A stretch of DNA of 64,000 nucleotides. It comes from Labrys okinawensis (lineage in GTDB: Bacteria > Pseudomonadota > Alphaproteobacteria > Rhizobiales > Labraceae). Each line of letters begins with the position of its first letter. Position 1 is the stretch's first letter. The notes beneath the pieces were generated by a model, which ran no database searches, was not told where the DNA came from, and saw only the letters and a program-made list of their open reading frames with translations. Made by a program: the position numbers and the translations under genes. The stretch spans positions 434,001-498,000 of the forward strand of contig NZ_PUEJ01000002.1 of NCBI RefSeq assembly GCF_002982075.1, in the 5' to 3' direction. Shown piece after piece: positions 12,174-19,678 of the stretch.

Positions 12174-12482
12174 ATGTTGAAGAAAATTCTCGCATCGGCC
12201 CTGGTTGTTGCCACCGTTGCCGGTGCCTCGATGGCGACGACCGGTACCGCGGAAGCTCGTTATGGCCGTGGCGGCGCCTTTGCCGGCGGTGCGGCAGCCG
12301 GCCTTGTCGGCGGCCTGCTCCTGGGCGGCGCGCTGACCAACCGCGATCGCTATTATGACGACGGCTATTACGAAGAGCCCGCTCCGGTCTATGTGCAGCC
12401 CCGCTGCTGGTTCGAGCGCCAGCGCGTGCCGAACCAGTACGATTACGGCTATCACATCGAGCGCGTGCGCGTCTGCCGCTGA
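12174..12482 (+). CDS. Small secreted glycine-rich protein
   Basis: 102 residues from the ATG at 12174, preceded by GAGGA with a 7-nt spacer. A signal peptide is clear (MLKKILASALVVATVAGASM then TGTAEA). The mature part has a glycine zipper-like hydrophobic stretch (GGAFAGGAAAGLVGGLLLGGA), an Asp/Tyr cluster (RDRYYDDGYYEE) and a C-terminal module with two cysteines (PRCWFERQRV, RVRVCR) that could form a disulfide. Similar short periplasmic or surface proteins are common in Rhizobiales, without known function. A strong terminator follows, so it is probably transcribed alone. Confidence 0.8.
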   Translation: MLKKILASALVVATVAGASMATTGTAEARYGRGGAFAGGAAAGLVGGLLLGGALTNRDRYYDDGYYEEPAPVYVQPRCWFERQRVPNQYDYGYHIERVRVCR

Positions 12483-12544
12483 TCGAATTTCACGGTAGCG
12501 TCCCGGCACCGGCCCCGACAGGCGGCTGGCAGCAGGGCCCCCGG

Positions 12545-12574
12545 AACCCCGCCGCAAGGCGGGGTTTTCATTTT
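12545..12574 (+). terminator. Rho-independent terminator
   Basis: AACCCCGCC, GCAA and GGCGGGGTT form a 9-bp stem with a tetraloop, followed by TTCATTTTC. It is 62 bp after the stop of the small secreted protein. Confidence 0.85.
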
Positions 12575-12608
12575 CAAAAACCGGTTTGCTCCGGCGGGAA
12601 TCTGCTCT

Positions 12609-12807
12609 AGAGCAGAGCCCGTTCAGACCGAGACGCGCTTTGCTCCAACTCCTGGTTGACGTGCCTTTGCGTTCCCCGGCGATTTCGCCGGAGCGCAAAA
12701 GACTCTAAAGCGTCTTGCGATTTGGTGGAATCGCCAAGAATCGCAAAGACGCGTCGGATCAACGAGCTAGAGAAAAAAGCGTTCACGCCTGAACGCTTAT
12801 GCTCTAG
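12609..12807. repeat. Two head-to-head copies of the ~100-nt family A repeat
   Basis: One copy runs on the minus strand (12609-12707) and one on the plus strand (12708-12807). Each has the GCGATT/AATCGC hairpin half and the AGAGC...GCTCT half with an inner GCGTTCA/TGAACGC stem. The first copy's GCGATT hairpin has become CGGCGATTTCGCCG. Together with the upstream terminator they fill 12483-12852; no gene is seen there. Confidence 0.8.
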
Positions 12808-12852
12808 GGGAGACCGGCGCAGACGAAGCGCTCTGGCCGCGCGGAGAAAAAG

Positions 12853-13638
12853 ATGGCACCGGTGGATTTCGAAGCCTTCGTGGACGAGCTCGCCAATGTT
12901 TCGGGCACCACGATCCTGCCTTTCTTCCGGTCGGCCCTGGCCGCGGAAGACAAGTCCGGCGGCGGCAATTTCGATCCCGTCACCGAGGCCGACCGGGGCG
13001 CCGAAGCGGTGATTCGCCAGAAGATCCGGGCGATGTTTCCGAGCCACGGTGTGATGGGCGAGGAATATGGCTCCGAACGTCTCGATGCCGAATTCGTCTG
13101 GGTGCTCGATCCGATCGACGGCACCAAATCCTTCATCTCCGGCATGGTCGGCTGGGGCACGCTGATCGGCCTCCTGCGCAACGGCCAGCCCTGCTATGGC
13201 ATGATGCACCAACCCTTCACGCGCGAGCGTTTCTCGGGCGATGGCGGTTCGGCGAAATATCGCGGCCCCGGCGGCGAGCGCACCATGCGCACCCGCTCCT
13301 GTGCGGGCCTGGCGGACGCCGTGCTCTATACCACCAGCCCCCGCCTGATGGTCGAGGCCGACCGGGCGCTGTTCTCGGCCGTGGAAGAGAAGGTGAAGCT
13401 CTCGCGTTACGGCGGCGACTGCTATGCCTATGCCATGCTGGCGATGGGCCTGGTCGATCTGGTGATCGAAGCCAATCTCCAGCCCTACGACATCACGGCT
13501 CTGATCCCGATCGTGGAAGGCGCCGGCGGCGTCATCACCACCTGGGACGGCGGCCCCGCCCAGGCGGGCGGCCGTGTCGTCGCGGCGGGCGATGCGCGCG
13601 TGCATGCGGCGGCCCTCTCCCTGCTGCAGGCCGGCTGA
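12853..13638 (+). CDS. hisN: Histidinol-phosphatase / inositol monophosphatase family protein
   Basis: 261 residues of the Mg-dependent, Li-sensitive phosphatase superfamily. Motifs: DPVTEADRGAE (41-51), GEEYGSE (69-75), the metal-binding WVLDPIDGTKSF (83-94) and the C-terminal YDITALIPIVEGAGG with WDGG. The closest functional assignment is HisN, which removes phosphate from L-histidinol phosphate in histidine synthesis in many Alphaproteobacteria. SuhB-type inositol phosphatase or a CysQ relative are alternatives. The middle part SRYGGDCYAYAMLAMGLVDLV is characteristic of the HisN branch. No other his genes are nearby. It is monocistronic, between a repeat block and a convergent hydrolase gene. 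Confidence 0.8.
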   Translation: MAPVDFEAFVDELANVSGTTILPFFRSALAAEDKSGGGNFDPVTEADRGAEAVIRQKIRAMFPSHGVMGEEYGSERLDAEFVWVLDPIDGTKSFISGMVGWGTLIGLLRNGQPCYGMMHQPFTRERFSGDGGSAKYRGPGGERTMRTRSCAGLADAVLYTTSPRLMVEADRALFSAVEEKVKLSRYGGDCYAYAMLAMGLVDLVIEANLQPYDITALIPIVEGAGGVITTWDGGPAQAGGRVVAAGDARVHAAALSLLQAG

Positions 13639-13641
13639 GGA

Positions 13642-13723
13642 GGAGGGTCGATCTCCAGATCGACCACCTTGGAAACGTTGAGTGCGACAGAGAGCGAAGA
13701 CGGTCGATCTGGAGATCGACCTC
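13642..13723. repeat. Nested palindrome between convergent genes
   Basis: GGTCGATCTCCAGATCGACC (13646-13665) and GGTCGATCTGGAGATCGACC (13702-13721) are each nearly self-complementary. They are also reverse complements of one another across a 36-nt spacer, with flanking GGAGG/CCTCC. It could act as a bidirectional terminator for the convergent hisN and hydrolase genes, or be a small mobile palindrome. Confidence 0.75.
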
Positions 13724-13763
13724 CGTGTCTTCGCATCTCATCCGCAAAGCTGTGCCGCCGGGC

Positions 13764-14720
13764 CTAAGCCTGCGTGCCGGGGATGAAGGCGTCGAAGGCG
13801 GCCCAGAAGGCTTCGCGGATGGCGTCGCGTTCCTGGGTGATCTCGTGACGCGAGCCGGGCAGGGTCAATGTCCGCGTGGCATAGAGCTTGGCCGCGAAAT
13901 GCCGGGCCGCCGGGGAGGAGACGACATGATCGTCGCCCGCCAGCAGGATCAGGGTCGGGATCCGCCAATCAGCCCCGAAGCGCGGATCGGCCAGCCGGTC
14001 CATCACCCGAAAGGCCGCGCGGACCCAGCCGATCGTCGGCCCGCCGATGGCCAGTTCTGGCGCGTCGCGGGCGATGCGCGCGGCGCGCTCATAGCGGGCC
14101 TTGTCAGAGGTCACCGGATTGCCGTCGAAAGGCTTGAGCCCGACCGGGCGCGGCGACCAGCCCGGCACGATCAGCCGTCCCAGCCCAAGCCCGCCGAGGA
14201 CACGGGCGAGCCAGCGGGCGCCGGGAGGCTTGCGGTCGATCTCGATCATCGGCGCGGTAACCACGAGGCGGTCGAACCAGATCGAGCCGGGCGGCAGATT
14301 GGCGAACAGGATGGCGCCGCCCATCGAATGGGCTAGCGCGTAAAAGGGGCCCGGGCATTCGGGCAAGGCGATCTTGCGCATGAAAGCGTCGAGATCGGGT
14401 CCGAAATCAGCGAAATCGTCGATATGGCCGAGGCGCCCGTCCCGCAGAAGGCGGTCGGATCCGCCTTGCCCCCGCCAGTCCAGCGTCGCCACCGCAAAGC
14501 CCCGGGCCCGCAAGTCGCGGATCACCTCGAAATATTTCTCGATGAATTCGGAGCGCCCCTGGAACAGGCAGATGGTTCCCTTGGGATATGGCGACAGCGA
14601 AGGCCAGCGTGCCGTGCGCAGCGTGATGCCGTCCCGGGTGGTGAGCGCCTCGACGATGGCGCCGGCCGGGCAGGGATTGTCGGGGCTGTCGTGGAGGCGG
14701 GGGCCTGTATGCTGGAGCAT
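13764..14720 (-). CDS. Alpha/beta hydrolase, lysophospholipase L2-like
   Basis: 318 residues from the ATG at 14718-14720 with a GGAG ribosome-binding site. The frame extends upstream into the 69-bp repeat, but that part is not conserved-looking. The nucleophile elbow is LAHSMGGA (S132 in HSMGG). Upstream, CLFQGRSEFIEKYFEVIRDL and ATLDWRGQGGSDR match the PldB/monoglyceride lipase family. LLAGDDHVV and GSRHEI supply the acid and histidine of the triad. The family removes acyl chains from lysophospholipids or monoglycerides. It is transcribed toward hisN. The 5' side abuts the left boundary of the AvcD island. Confidence 0.85.
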   Translation of the reverse strand: MLQHTGPRLHDSPDNPCPAGAIVEALTTRDGITLRTARWPSLSPYPKGTICLFQGRSEFIEKYFEVIRDLRARGFAVATLDWRGQGGSDRLLRDGRLGHIDDFADFGPDLDAFMRKIALPECPGPFYALAHSMGGAILFANLPPGSIWFDRLVVTAPMIEIDRKPPGARWLARVLGGLGLGRLIVPGWSPRPVGLKPFDGNPVTSDKARYERAARIARDAPELAIGGPTIGWVRAAFRVMDRLADPRFGADWRIPTLILLAGDDHVVSSPAARHFAAKLYATRTLTLPGSRHEITQERDAIREAFWAAFDAFIPGTQA

Positions 14721-14760
14721 GACGTGCTCCTTAGCATCTTTTGCGACGGCAGCGTCAAAT

Positions 14761-14829
14761 AACGAGCCCGCCCGCGCCGGGGGCGCAGGCGGGCTGCCGG
14801 ACCGCTCCGGAGCACGCCGAGCTATCGAG
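14761..14829. repeat. Left 69-bp direct repeat bounding the deaminase island
   Basis: From AACGAGCCCGCCCGCG to GAGCTATCGAG. It matches 16684-16752 at 65 of 69 positions (GG/AA, C/T and C/T differences). It contains a GC-rich hairpin (GCCCGCC...GGCGGGC) and ends 7 bp before the avcD stop codon; read on the minus strand it can terminate avcD. Confidence 0.9.
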
Positions 14830-14836
14830 GATAAAA

Positions 14837-16396
14837 TTATTGCGTTGACTGGCCAGCGATTAAATTTTGCAAGCAAACGAAAATAAAAGGCTGCTCATTT
14901 TCTATGTAAGCCGCACTACGATCCTCGATCATTGGAGCAGGAAGTTTCTCGTACCATTGTTCAGCGCGACCGTTGCTATCCTTTCTTTTCTTTTTCTCAA
15001 AGATATCACGATATCGTCGCGGTGAAATTCCAATAAACGGTTGAAACAATACCTTGTTTTTCCTGGTTGGATCAAAGGTTATCGAGTCGTTATGAAGAGA
15101 CTCTGCATAGCTTTTGGGATACGGTTCTAGAAACACAACACGTTTCACGCCAGAAGATACGATGTGCTTTGCACAAATATGACAAGGAAACGTTGTGCAA
15201 AATAATGTTGCTTCGCTAGTCGAGCGACCCAAACGAGCTGCATCCGTAATGGCATTCATTTCGGCGTGTATTATTCTACCGTATTCAATAATATCCATAA
15301 CTTGACTGTCTTTTATGAGGGATCTCGATATAATATTCTGAAAGCGTTCCGCTACAGATGGTAAATCTTGAATAGATTTCTCTAAAAGATTTTCTTCAGA
15401 CAAGCGTGCAACGAAATCGTATATAATTTCATTCTTACGTTGGTTGTTTGGGTCAAGATTCTGTTCAAAATCTCTGTGCTTCTTTCCGGGATCATCGCAC
15501 CAATAAGTTCCACCGCCAGCCTTGGGTACTTCATTGCAGCCCATCGATATCACATCCCCGGAGCCACTAAATATTGCTGCTCCAACCTGACGTGACAAAT
15601 CTATTGACCGTAGAGATGCCGCAGCTGCAATATATAGACCATATTCATCCTTGTTTGGGGAACAGCCGTTATGGCCGAATAAAGCTTGAATGAAGCGGTA
15701 GATCGTCCCGTTACCACGATCTTCAGTTAAGCTATCTACGAATAAATCCCCAAGATGAAAAACATCAGATATTCTTTGTCCGTTGTCTTTATCTTTCTCG
15801 TTATAATCAATATCAATAAGCTCTATGGCTTCTTTCTCGCATACGGAATCGGATTTTGGTGAGTTATCATATCTTCGAATTTTTTGTATAAGATGGCGTC
15901 GGCGCTCAATTTCATTGCCGTAGATAGAAACCTGAATGAATTTTCTACCATATAAGCCCCGCATGACATCTATTTCTTCGGGGCGTTTAAATTGCCGGAT
16001 TATATATGCGGTTCCCAGTGCAGGCGAATTGGCGTCCCCTCTTTGTTTTTCCCTATGAGCGCGAATTTGCATTATTGCTAGGCCGGCCATTGCGGCATTG
16101 TTCTTTGCCATCTTGCGAAATTCGTTTGCGTAAGAAATTAGAGTTTTGTACTTGTTATAGTAGGTGCTTTTATCAATTTTTTGCTTAACGTCAGCAAATT
16201 CCATGTAATCTGTAAGGTGTATTAAGTGTACTGAATAATTTACTTCTTTTAAGTTCTTTGTCAAGAATTCAACGGTGCTATCGATATCTGCCCCTATTGG
16301 CCCAACAAGTCCAATAATCAACTCTGGATTCGGCACTTTTTTAGGTATTGAGAACGAGGAGGTACCTAGGGGTGGACTTTCCAAGTTTTTCACCAT
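14837..16396 (-). CDS. avcD: Anti-phage deoxycytidylate (dCTP/dCMP) deaminase, AvcD-like
   Basis: 519 residues with two parts. The N-terminal NTPase-like domain begins LIIGLVGPIGADIDST (27-41), a P-loop-like turn lacking the GK[S/T] of a normal Walker A. The C-terminal zinc deaminase has ASLRSIDLSRQVGAAI (260-275), MGCNEVPKAGGGTYWCDD, HAEMNAI (H377, E379) and FPCHIC (C405, C408). This architecture is that of AvcD/dCTP-deaminase defence proteins, which convert deoxycytidine nucleotides to deoxyuridine forms after phage infection and starve replication. In Vibrio the activity is restrained by an RNA antitoxin. Codon use and base composition differ from all surrounding genes. No strong ribosome-binding site precedes the ATG at 16396. 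Confidence 0.88.
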   Translation of the reverse strand: MVKNLESPPLGTSSFSIPKKVPNPELIIGLVGPIGADIDSTVEFLTKNLKEVNYSVHLIHLTDYMEFADVKQKIDKSTYYNKYKTLISYANEFRKMAKNNAAMAGLAIMQIRAHREKQRGDANSPALGTAYIIRQFKRPEEIDVMRGLYGRKFIQVSIYGNEIERRRHLIQKIRRYDNSPKSDSVCEKEAIELIDIDYNEKDKDNGQRISDVFHLGDLFVDSLTEDRGNGTIYRFIQALFGHNGCSPNKDEYGLYIAAAASLRSIDLSRQVGAAIFSGSGDVISMGCNEVPKAGGGTYWCDDPGKKHRDFEQNLDPNNQRKNEIIYDFVARLSEENLLEKSIQDLPSVAERFQNIISRSLIKDSQVMDIIEYGRIIHAEMNAITDAARLGRSTSEATLFCTTFPCHICAKHIVSSGVKRVVFLEPYPKSYAESLHNDSITFDPTRKNKVLFQPFIGISPRRYRDIFEKKKRKDSNGRAEQWYEKLPAPMIEDRSAAYIENEQPFIFVCLQNLIAGQSTQ

Positions 16397-16469
16397 GAAG
16401 AAGAATCTTGGGCTGGCCTAGATGATTCTGGGTGTGTTACACTGCGAATCAGCGTCGGGAGGAGAGGCT

Positions 16470-16667
16470 ATGATGGAAGCTTTGACGCAAACTCAAGCTA
16501 CTAAGATAGAAAAAAAAGAAAAAATAATCAATACAATCGCGCTTGAAGTAGAAGCTGTATCGAAAGCGTTGTTAAGTCGCCCCGTATATAGGAGAGGTCC
16601 GTTTCTCATTACGGATGAGGACCTAAGGACGATTGGCGGCATTATCGCCGGTAAGCAAAGGCGTTGA
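16470..16667 (+). CDS. Small protein divergent from avcD, unknown function
   Basis: 65 residues. The start is ATG 16470 (or the adjacent ATG 16473), preceded by a strong GGGAGGAGAGG. The N-terminus is Lys/Glu-rich and probably helical (KIEKKEKIINTIALEVEAV). It is followed by SRPVYRRGPFLITDEDLRTI and a basic end (AGKQRR). I recognise no family. It starts 74 bp from the avcD start on the opposite strand and stops 16 bp before the right repeat, inside the AT-richer island. Its position and good ribosome-binding site make it a candidate regulator or partner of the deaminase. A spurious frame over a regulatory RNA is the main alternative. Confidence 0.6.
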   Translation: MMEALTQTQATKIEKKEKIINTIALEVEAVSKALLSRPVYRRGPFLITDEDLRTIGGIIAGKQRR

Positions 16668-16683
16668 TATTGATGTAGCATTA

Positions 16684-16752
16684 AACGAGCCCGCCCGCGC
16701 CGGAAGCGCAGGCGGGCTGCCGGACTGCTCCGGAGCACGCCGAGTTATCGAG
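16684..16752 (-). repeat. Right 69-bp direct repeat, also the terminator of the downstream secreted-protein gene
   Basis: Same sequence as 14761-14829 with four differences. Read on the minus strand it lies 14 bp after the stop of the gene at 16766-17227 and forms GCCCGCCTGCGC, TTCC and GGCGCGGGCGGGC followed by TCGTTTAAT. This is a plausible rho-independent terminator, so this copy is likely the ancestral chromosomal site. Confidence 0.85.
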
Positions 16753-16765
16753 TTTCGGCTCGAGC

Positions 16766-17227
16766 CTACCAGCGTGGACCACTCCAGGGACGCGGCGGGA
16801 CCCAGCTGTCATTGTCCCATTGCCGGGGCGGGCGGGCCCAACCCAGTTGCCGTAATCCCGTAATTTCCGTGGTATGGCCGTCGATGACGATCAGCACGCG
16901 CCCGCCTTCCGAACCCTCCGCCTCGGCGATATAGCTGTCGCCGCGTACTCGCTTGATGACGACATTGCGATATCCCCGTCCGGCCAGGCTGGAAACGATG
17001 GCCCGCGGTGGCAGCAGGCGCGGATTCCCCGCCTCGTCCGGGCCCTGGCCGACTTCCTCGGGTGCAAGCGGAAGGCTTCGATCATTTCCCAGCATCGGCG
17101 CTTGCTGCGGCGTCTGGGCGTAATTATTCAGCGAGTTTTGCGCGAAGGCGGCATTCACATCGGTCTGAAGGCCCAGGGTCAGGAAGGCCAGACCGGCAAT
17201 AACCCCGAAAAGGGTTCGGCAGGGCAT
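16766..17227 (-). CDS. Secreted hypothetical protein with a C-terminal PepSY-like core
   Basis: 153 residues with a signal peptide (MPCRTLFGVIAGLAFLTLGL, then cleavage near ALA-like FAQ). The mature N-terminus is Gln/Pro/Asn-rich and looks unstructured. The folded part is about 75-130: LPPRAIVSSLAGRGYRNVVI then VRGDSYIAEAEGSEGGRVLIV with IDGHTTEITGL. This resembles PepSY-like beta sheets common in Rhizobiales periplasmic proteins; that assignment is tentative. The tail is Trp/Pro-rich (WVPPRPWSGPRW). A terminator follows its stop and forms the right edge of the deaminase island. Confidence 0.7.
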   Translation of the reverse strand: MPCRTLFGVIAGLAFLTLGLQTDVNAAFAQNSLNNYAQTPQQAPMLGNDRSLPLAPEEVGQGPDEAGNPRLLPPRAIVSSLAGRGYRNVVIKRVRGDSYIAEAEGSEGGRVLIVIDGHTTEITGLRQLGWARPPRQWDNDSWVPPRPWSGPRW

Positions 17228-17249
17228 GAAGCTTCTCCAGACCGGATCC

Positions 17250-17325
17250 TAGAACGTTTTGCGACCCGTCCCCACGCCCCGCAACGAGGGATCGAAACAA
17301 AAGTTGGCGCAGACGGGCATTCAGT
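17250..17325 (+). repeat. Degenerate family A repeat
   Basis: GAACGTTTTGCGACCCG, then ATCGAAACAAAAGTTGGCGCAG and GGGCATTCAGTC, align with the copy at 47125-47220 (ATCGAAACAAAGAGTG, GGGCATTCGGTC). The first hairpin has been lost. Confidence 0.5.
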
Positions 17326-17481
17326 CATGAGGCGTTTGTTGCGGGGGACCATAACTGGATTTGTGTGAACAATCCTGCAAGCCGCTGTTCACGTGGCGTT
17401 CATCTTGCGCGGGAGAATGCGGCTGTCGTCGTGCTGGCCCGGACCTGCCGCCGGTCCGGCTGCGGCCCGCGCCAATTCCGC

Positions 17482-18330
17482 TCAGTCGAGAGAGGCGCCG
17501 AGGTCGCGCAGATAGGCCGCCGAGACATGGGGCTGTACCGTGGCGGTGCGCACGATATCCTCGAAACGGCGCGTCAGCATGCGGATATGCTCGCTGGCAT
17601 TGAGGACCAGATAGGTCGGCCCGAGATAAACGGCGGCACGCGAATTGCCGTAGATGGTGAAGGGTGCCGAATAGGTCTGCCTGAGATCGTAGAGGTTGAG
17701 CCGAAGCGTCGGATAGAGCTCATCCACCAGGGCGGCCATGGTGTTGAACTGGGCTCGGCGGCCGGCGGTATCGAAACCCTCCCATTGGGCCTGGCCCCGC
17801 GCGAAGAGCTCCAGTGCCTGAACGGAGACACAGGCTTCCATCTCGCCGCCATCGCGGATCGAGGCGATGATCAGCCTTCTGCGTTCGGCCAGGGCCGGGC
17901 TGGTGTCCAGGCCGAGCGCCGCCGCATATTCGAATTGCATGACCTCGTCCGTCTTCAGGAAGTCGGGAAAGCTCATCGGCACGGTGCGCAGCTTGCGCCC
18001 GGCCGCCTCGGCATGCCAGCGCAGGAAACGTTCGTTGAAAGGGGCGTGGGCCTGGGTTTCGATGGTCAGCACCGCTTCCACCAGTTCGGCGCCGATCTGT
18101 TCGCGCTGGCTGAGGCCGAGCAGCCAGTCGATCGAGATGCGGCACCCCTTGGCGATGGCGGCCAGAGTCTCGGCCCGGGGCAGGCGGTCGTTCTCCGCCG
18201 ACAGCAATTGCGACAGGGTGGAACGGTCGATGCCGACATGGCGGGCAAAGCCGGCCTGGTTGAGGCCCGTCTGAGCGATGACCCGTTCGAGCCGGTCGCG
18301 AAAGCTCTGTGCCGCGCTGGGATGTGCCAT
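17482..18330 (-). CDS. XRE-family transcriptional regulator
   Basis: 282 residues. The N-terminal helix-turn-helix (about 10-70) reads RVIAQTGLNQAGFARHVGID, then RSTLSQLLSAENDRLPRAET and LAAIAKGCRISIDWLLGLSQ, a lambda-repressor-type domain. The remaining 200 residues are a sensor-like region with no motif I can name (FERFLRWHAEA-like, then LYDLRQTYSAPFTIYGNSRA and AAVYLGPTYLVLN). The gene is divergent from a fatty acid desaturase with a 152-bp AT-rich intergenic region containing palindromes, which suggests that it regulates that gene and itself, perhaps in response to a lipid. That is inference. Confidence 0.88.
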   Translation of the reverse strand: MAHPSAAQSFRDRLERVIAQTGLNQAGFARHVGIDRSTLSQLLSAENDRLPRAETLAAIAKGCRISIDWLLGLSQREQIGAELVEAVLTIETQAHAPFNERFLRWHAEAAGRKLRTVPMSFPDFLKTDEVMQFEYAAALGLDTSPALAERRRLIIASIRDGGEMEACVSVQALELFARGQAQWEGFDTAGRRAQFNTMAALVDELYPTLRLNLYDLRQTYSAPFTIYGNSRAAVYLGPTYLVLNASEHIRMLTRRFEDIVRTATVQPHVSAAYLRDLGASLD

Positions 18331-18482
18331 TTTTCACCCGGACTGTTTATAATAGTCAACACATAATGAAATTATCTACAAGAGAGATTATTAGACGACA
18401 AATGTCAATGTTATGCGACAACACAATCCTTGTGTGATTTAGGCTTTCGCCGCATCATCACTGTAATTATGGAGTGATTTGA
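18331..18482. promoter_or_regulatory. Divergent promoter/operator region between the XRE regulator and the desaturase
   Basis: An AT-rich 152-bp region. Candidate operator elements are ACACAATCCTTGTGT (18421-18435, a 6-bp inverted repeat around TCC) and TGTC(N10)GACA (18403-18420). TATAAT-like sequence lies near 18347-18352 on the regulator side. The ATG of the desaturase follows GGAG at 18471-18474. Confidence 0.5.
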
Positions 18483-19421
18483 ATGCGTAAGGCCGAGATT
18501 TGGGCGCAGCGGAGACGGAAGGCAGTCGAATGGCCGACTGTCGCTCTTGCGTCTATAATCTATAGTCTTTGGGGGTTATTGACCTATTTCCATGCGGTGA
18601 TTCCGCTCTGGATCTGGATCCCGCTCGGCGCCTGGACGGTCGCCTGGCACGCTTCGCTCCAGCACGAAGTCATTCATGGCCACCCGACGGCGAATCGCAC
18701 TCTCAACCGCTGGATCGGCTGCTGGCCGCTGCTTTTGTGGCTGCCCTATGAGTCCTATCGCATCAGCCACCTGCTGCATCACCGGGACGAGAGGCTGACC
18801 GACCCGCTCGACGATCCCGAATCACACTACTGGACACAGGAGCAGTGGGACCGGCTCGGCAGCTTCCATGCCTGGACCATCCGCGCCAATTCCACCTTTC
18901 TCGGCCGGATGACCATCGGTCCGGCGCGGGCCATGTCGACCTTCCTGGCGCGGGAAGCCCGCGCAGTGTGGCGCAACGAACCGATGCATCGGCGCATCTG
19001 GACCAGCCACGCCCTGCAGCTGCTGGCGGTCCTGGCCTGGCTGGTGCTGGTCTGCGGCCTCAATCCGCTCGTCTATTTCGTGGCTATCGTCTATCCCGGC
19101 ACGGCGCTGATGCTGGTGCGCTCCTTTGCCGAGCACCGCGCCGAGAACGAGGTGGAGGAGCGTACGGCCATCGTCGAGAACGCACCGATCTTCGGGCTTC
19201 TCTTCCTCTACAACAATCTGCATGTCGTGCATCACGACAACCCGATGATGCCCTGGTACGAGATCCCGGCCTGGTACCGCGCCAATCGCGAGCGGGTGAT
19301 TCGCGAAAATGGCGGTCTGGTCTATGACGGCTATTGGGACGTGGCCCGGCGCTATTTCATCACCGAGCACGACACGCTGATCCACCCCTATGGGCGGGCG
19401 CCGCTGGCGCGCGAAGGATAG
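18483..19421 (+). CDS. Membrane fatty acid desaturase
   Basis: 312 residues. Three histidine clusters typical of membrane di-iron desaturases are present: LQHEVIHGHP (H61, H65, H67), ISHLLHHRD (H96, H99, H100) and NLHVVHHD near residue 245. Hydrophobic segments lie at about 20-60, 77-92 and 175-210. The family inserts double bonds in acyl chains (or hydroxylates related lipids) at the inner membrane, using O2 and electrons from a ferredoxin or reductase. The start has GGAG 8 nt upstream. The divergent XRE regulator is the obvious candidate controller. Beta-carotene ketolase/hydroxylase-type enzymes share this motif pattern, so the substrate remains open. Confidence 0.88.
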   Translation: MRKAEIWAQRRRKAVEWPTVALASIIYSLWGLLTYFHAVIPLWIWIPLGAWTVAWHASLQHEVIHGHPTANRTLNRWIGCWPLLLWLPYESYRISHLLHHRDERLTDPLDDPESHYWTQEQWDRLGSFHAWTIRANSTFLGRMTIGPARAMSTFLAREARAVWRNEPMHRRIWTSHALQLLAVLAWLVLVCGLNPLVYFVAIVYPGTALMLVRSFAEHRAENEVEERTAIVENAPIFGLLFLYNNLHVVHHDNPMMPWYEIPAWYRANRERVIRENGGLVYDGYWDVARRYFITEHDTLIHPYGRAPLAREG

Positions 19422-19678
19422 ATAGACGGAAACGGCGCCGGTCCTGGCTCGCAATGCCCCGCCGGAGCCGCGCGGCCCTCACCGCGGCTCTCCCCGTAAG
19501 AACGACGCGAAGAGGCACAGGCGTTGTAGTTGATGCACGGTCCGTTCATCTCGCCCAACGGGTGGGCGAGATGGAAGGCTTTCGGCACGAAGCGGCGCCG
19601 GCGTAGCGCAACCGCTCATGCACCGGCCGAACGCGCCAAGCGACCTCTCCCGTCAACGGCAATCACCGTCCAGCGGAC

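Larger units (their letters stand above)
14761..16752. mobile_element. AT-richer defence island bounded by 69-bp direct repeats
   Basis: The DNA between the two repeats differs sharply in base composition from its neighbours: the line 15061-15120 has 26 G/C of 60, whereas flanking genes are strongly GC-rich. It carries only an AvcD-like deaminase and a divergent 65-codon ORF. The repeats look like attL/attR or the product of recombination at a duplicated terminator. No integrase, transposase or inverted termini are present, so the mobilising machinery is not in the element. Confidence 0.7.

Noticed and set aside
14761-16752. Deaminase island as a prophage or integrative element with its own integrase
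   Set aside because: There is no integrase, excisionase, transposase or phage gene, and the cargo is only two genes.
19547-19573. CATCTCGCCC/GGGCGAGATG hairpin between the desaturase and the Omp19-like gene considered as a terminator
   Set aside because: No T-tract on either strand; it might still aid convergent termination, but it is not supported well enough to list.
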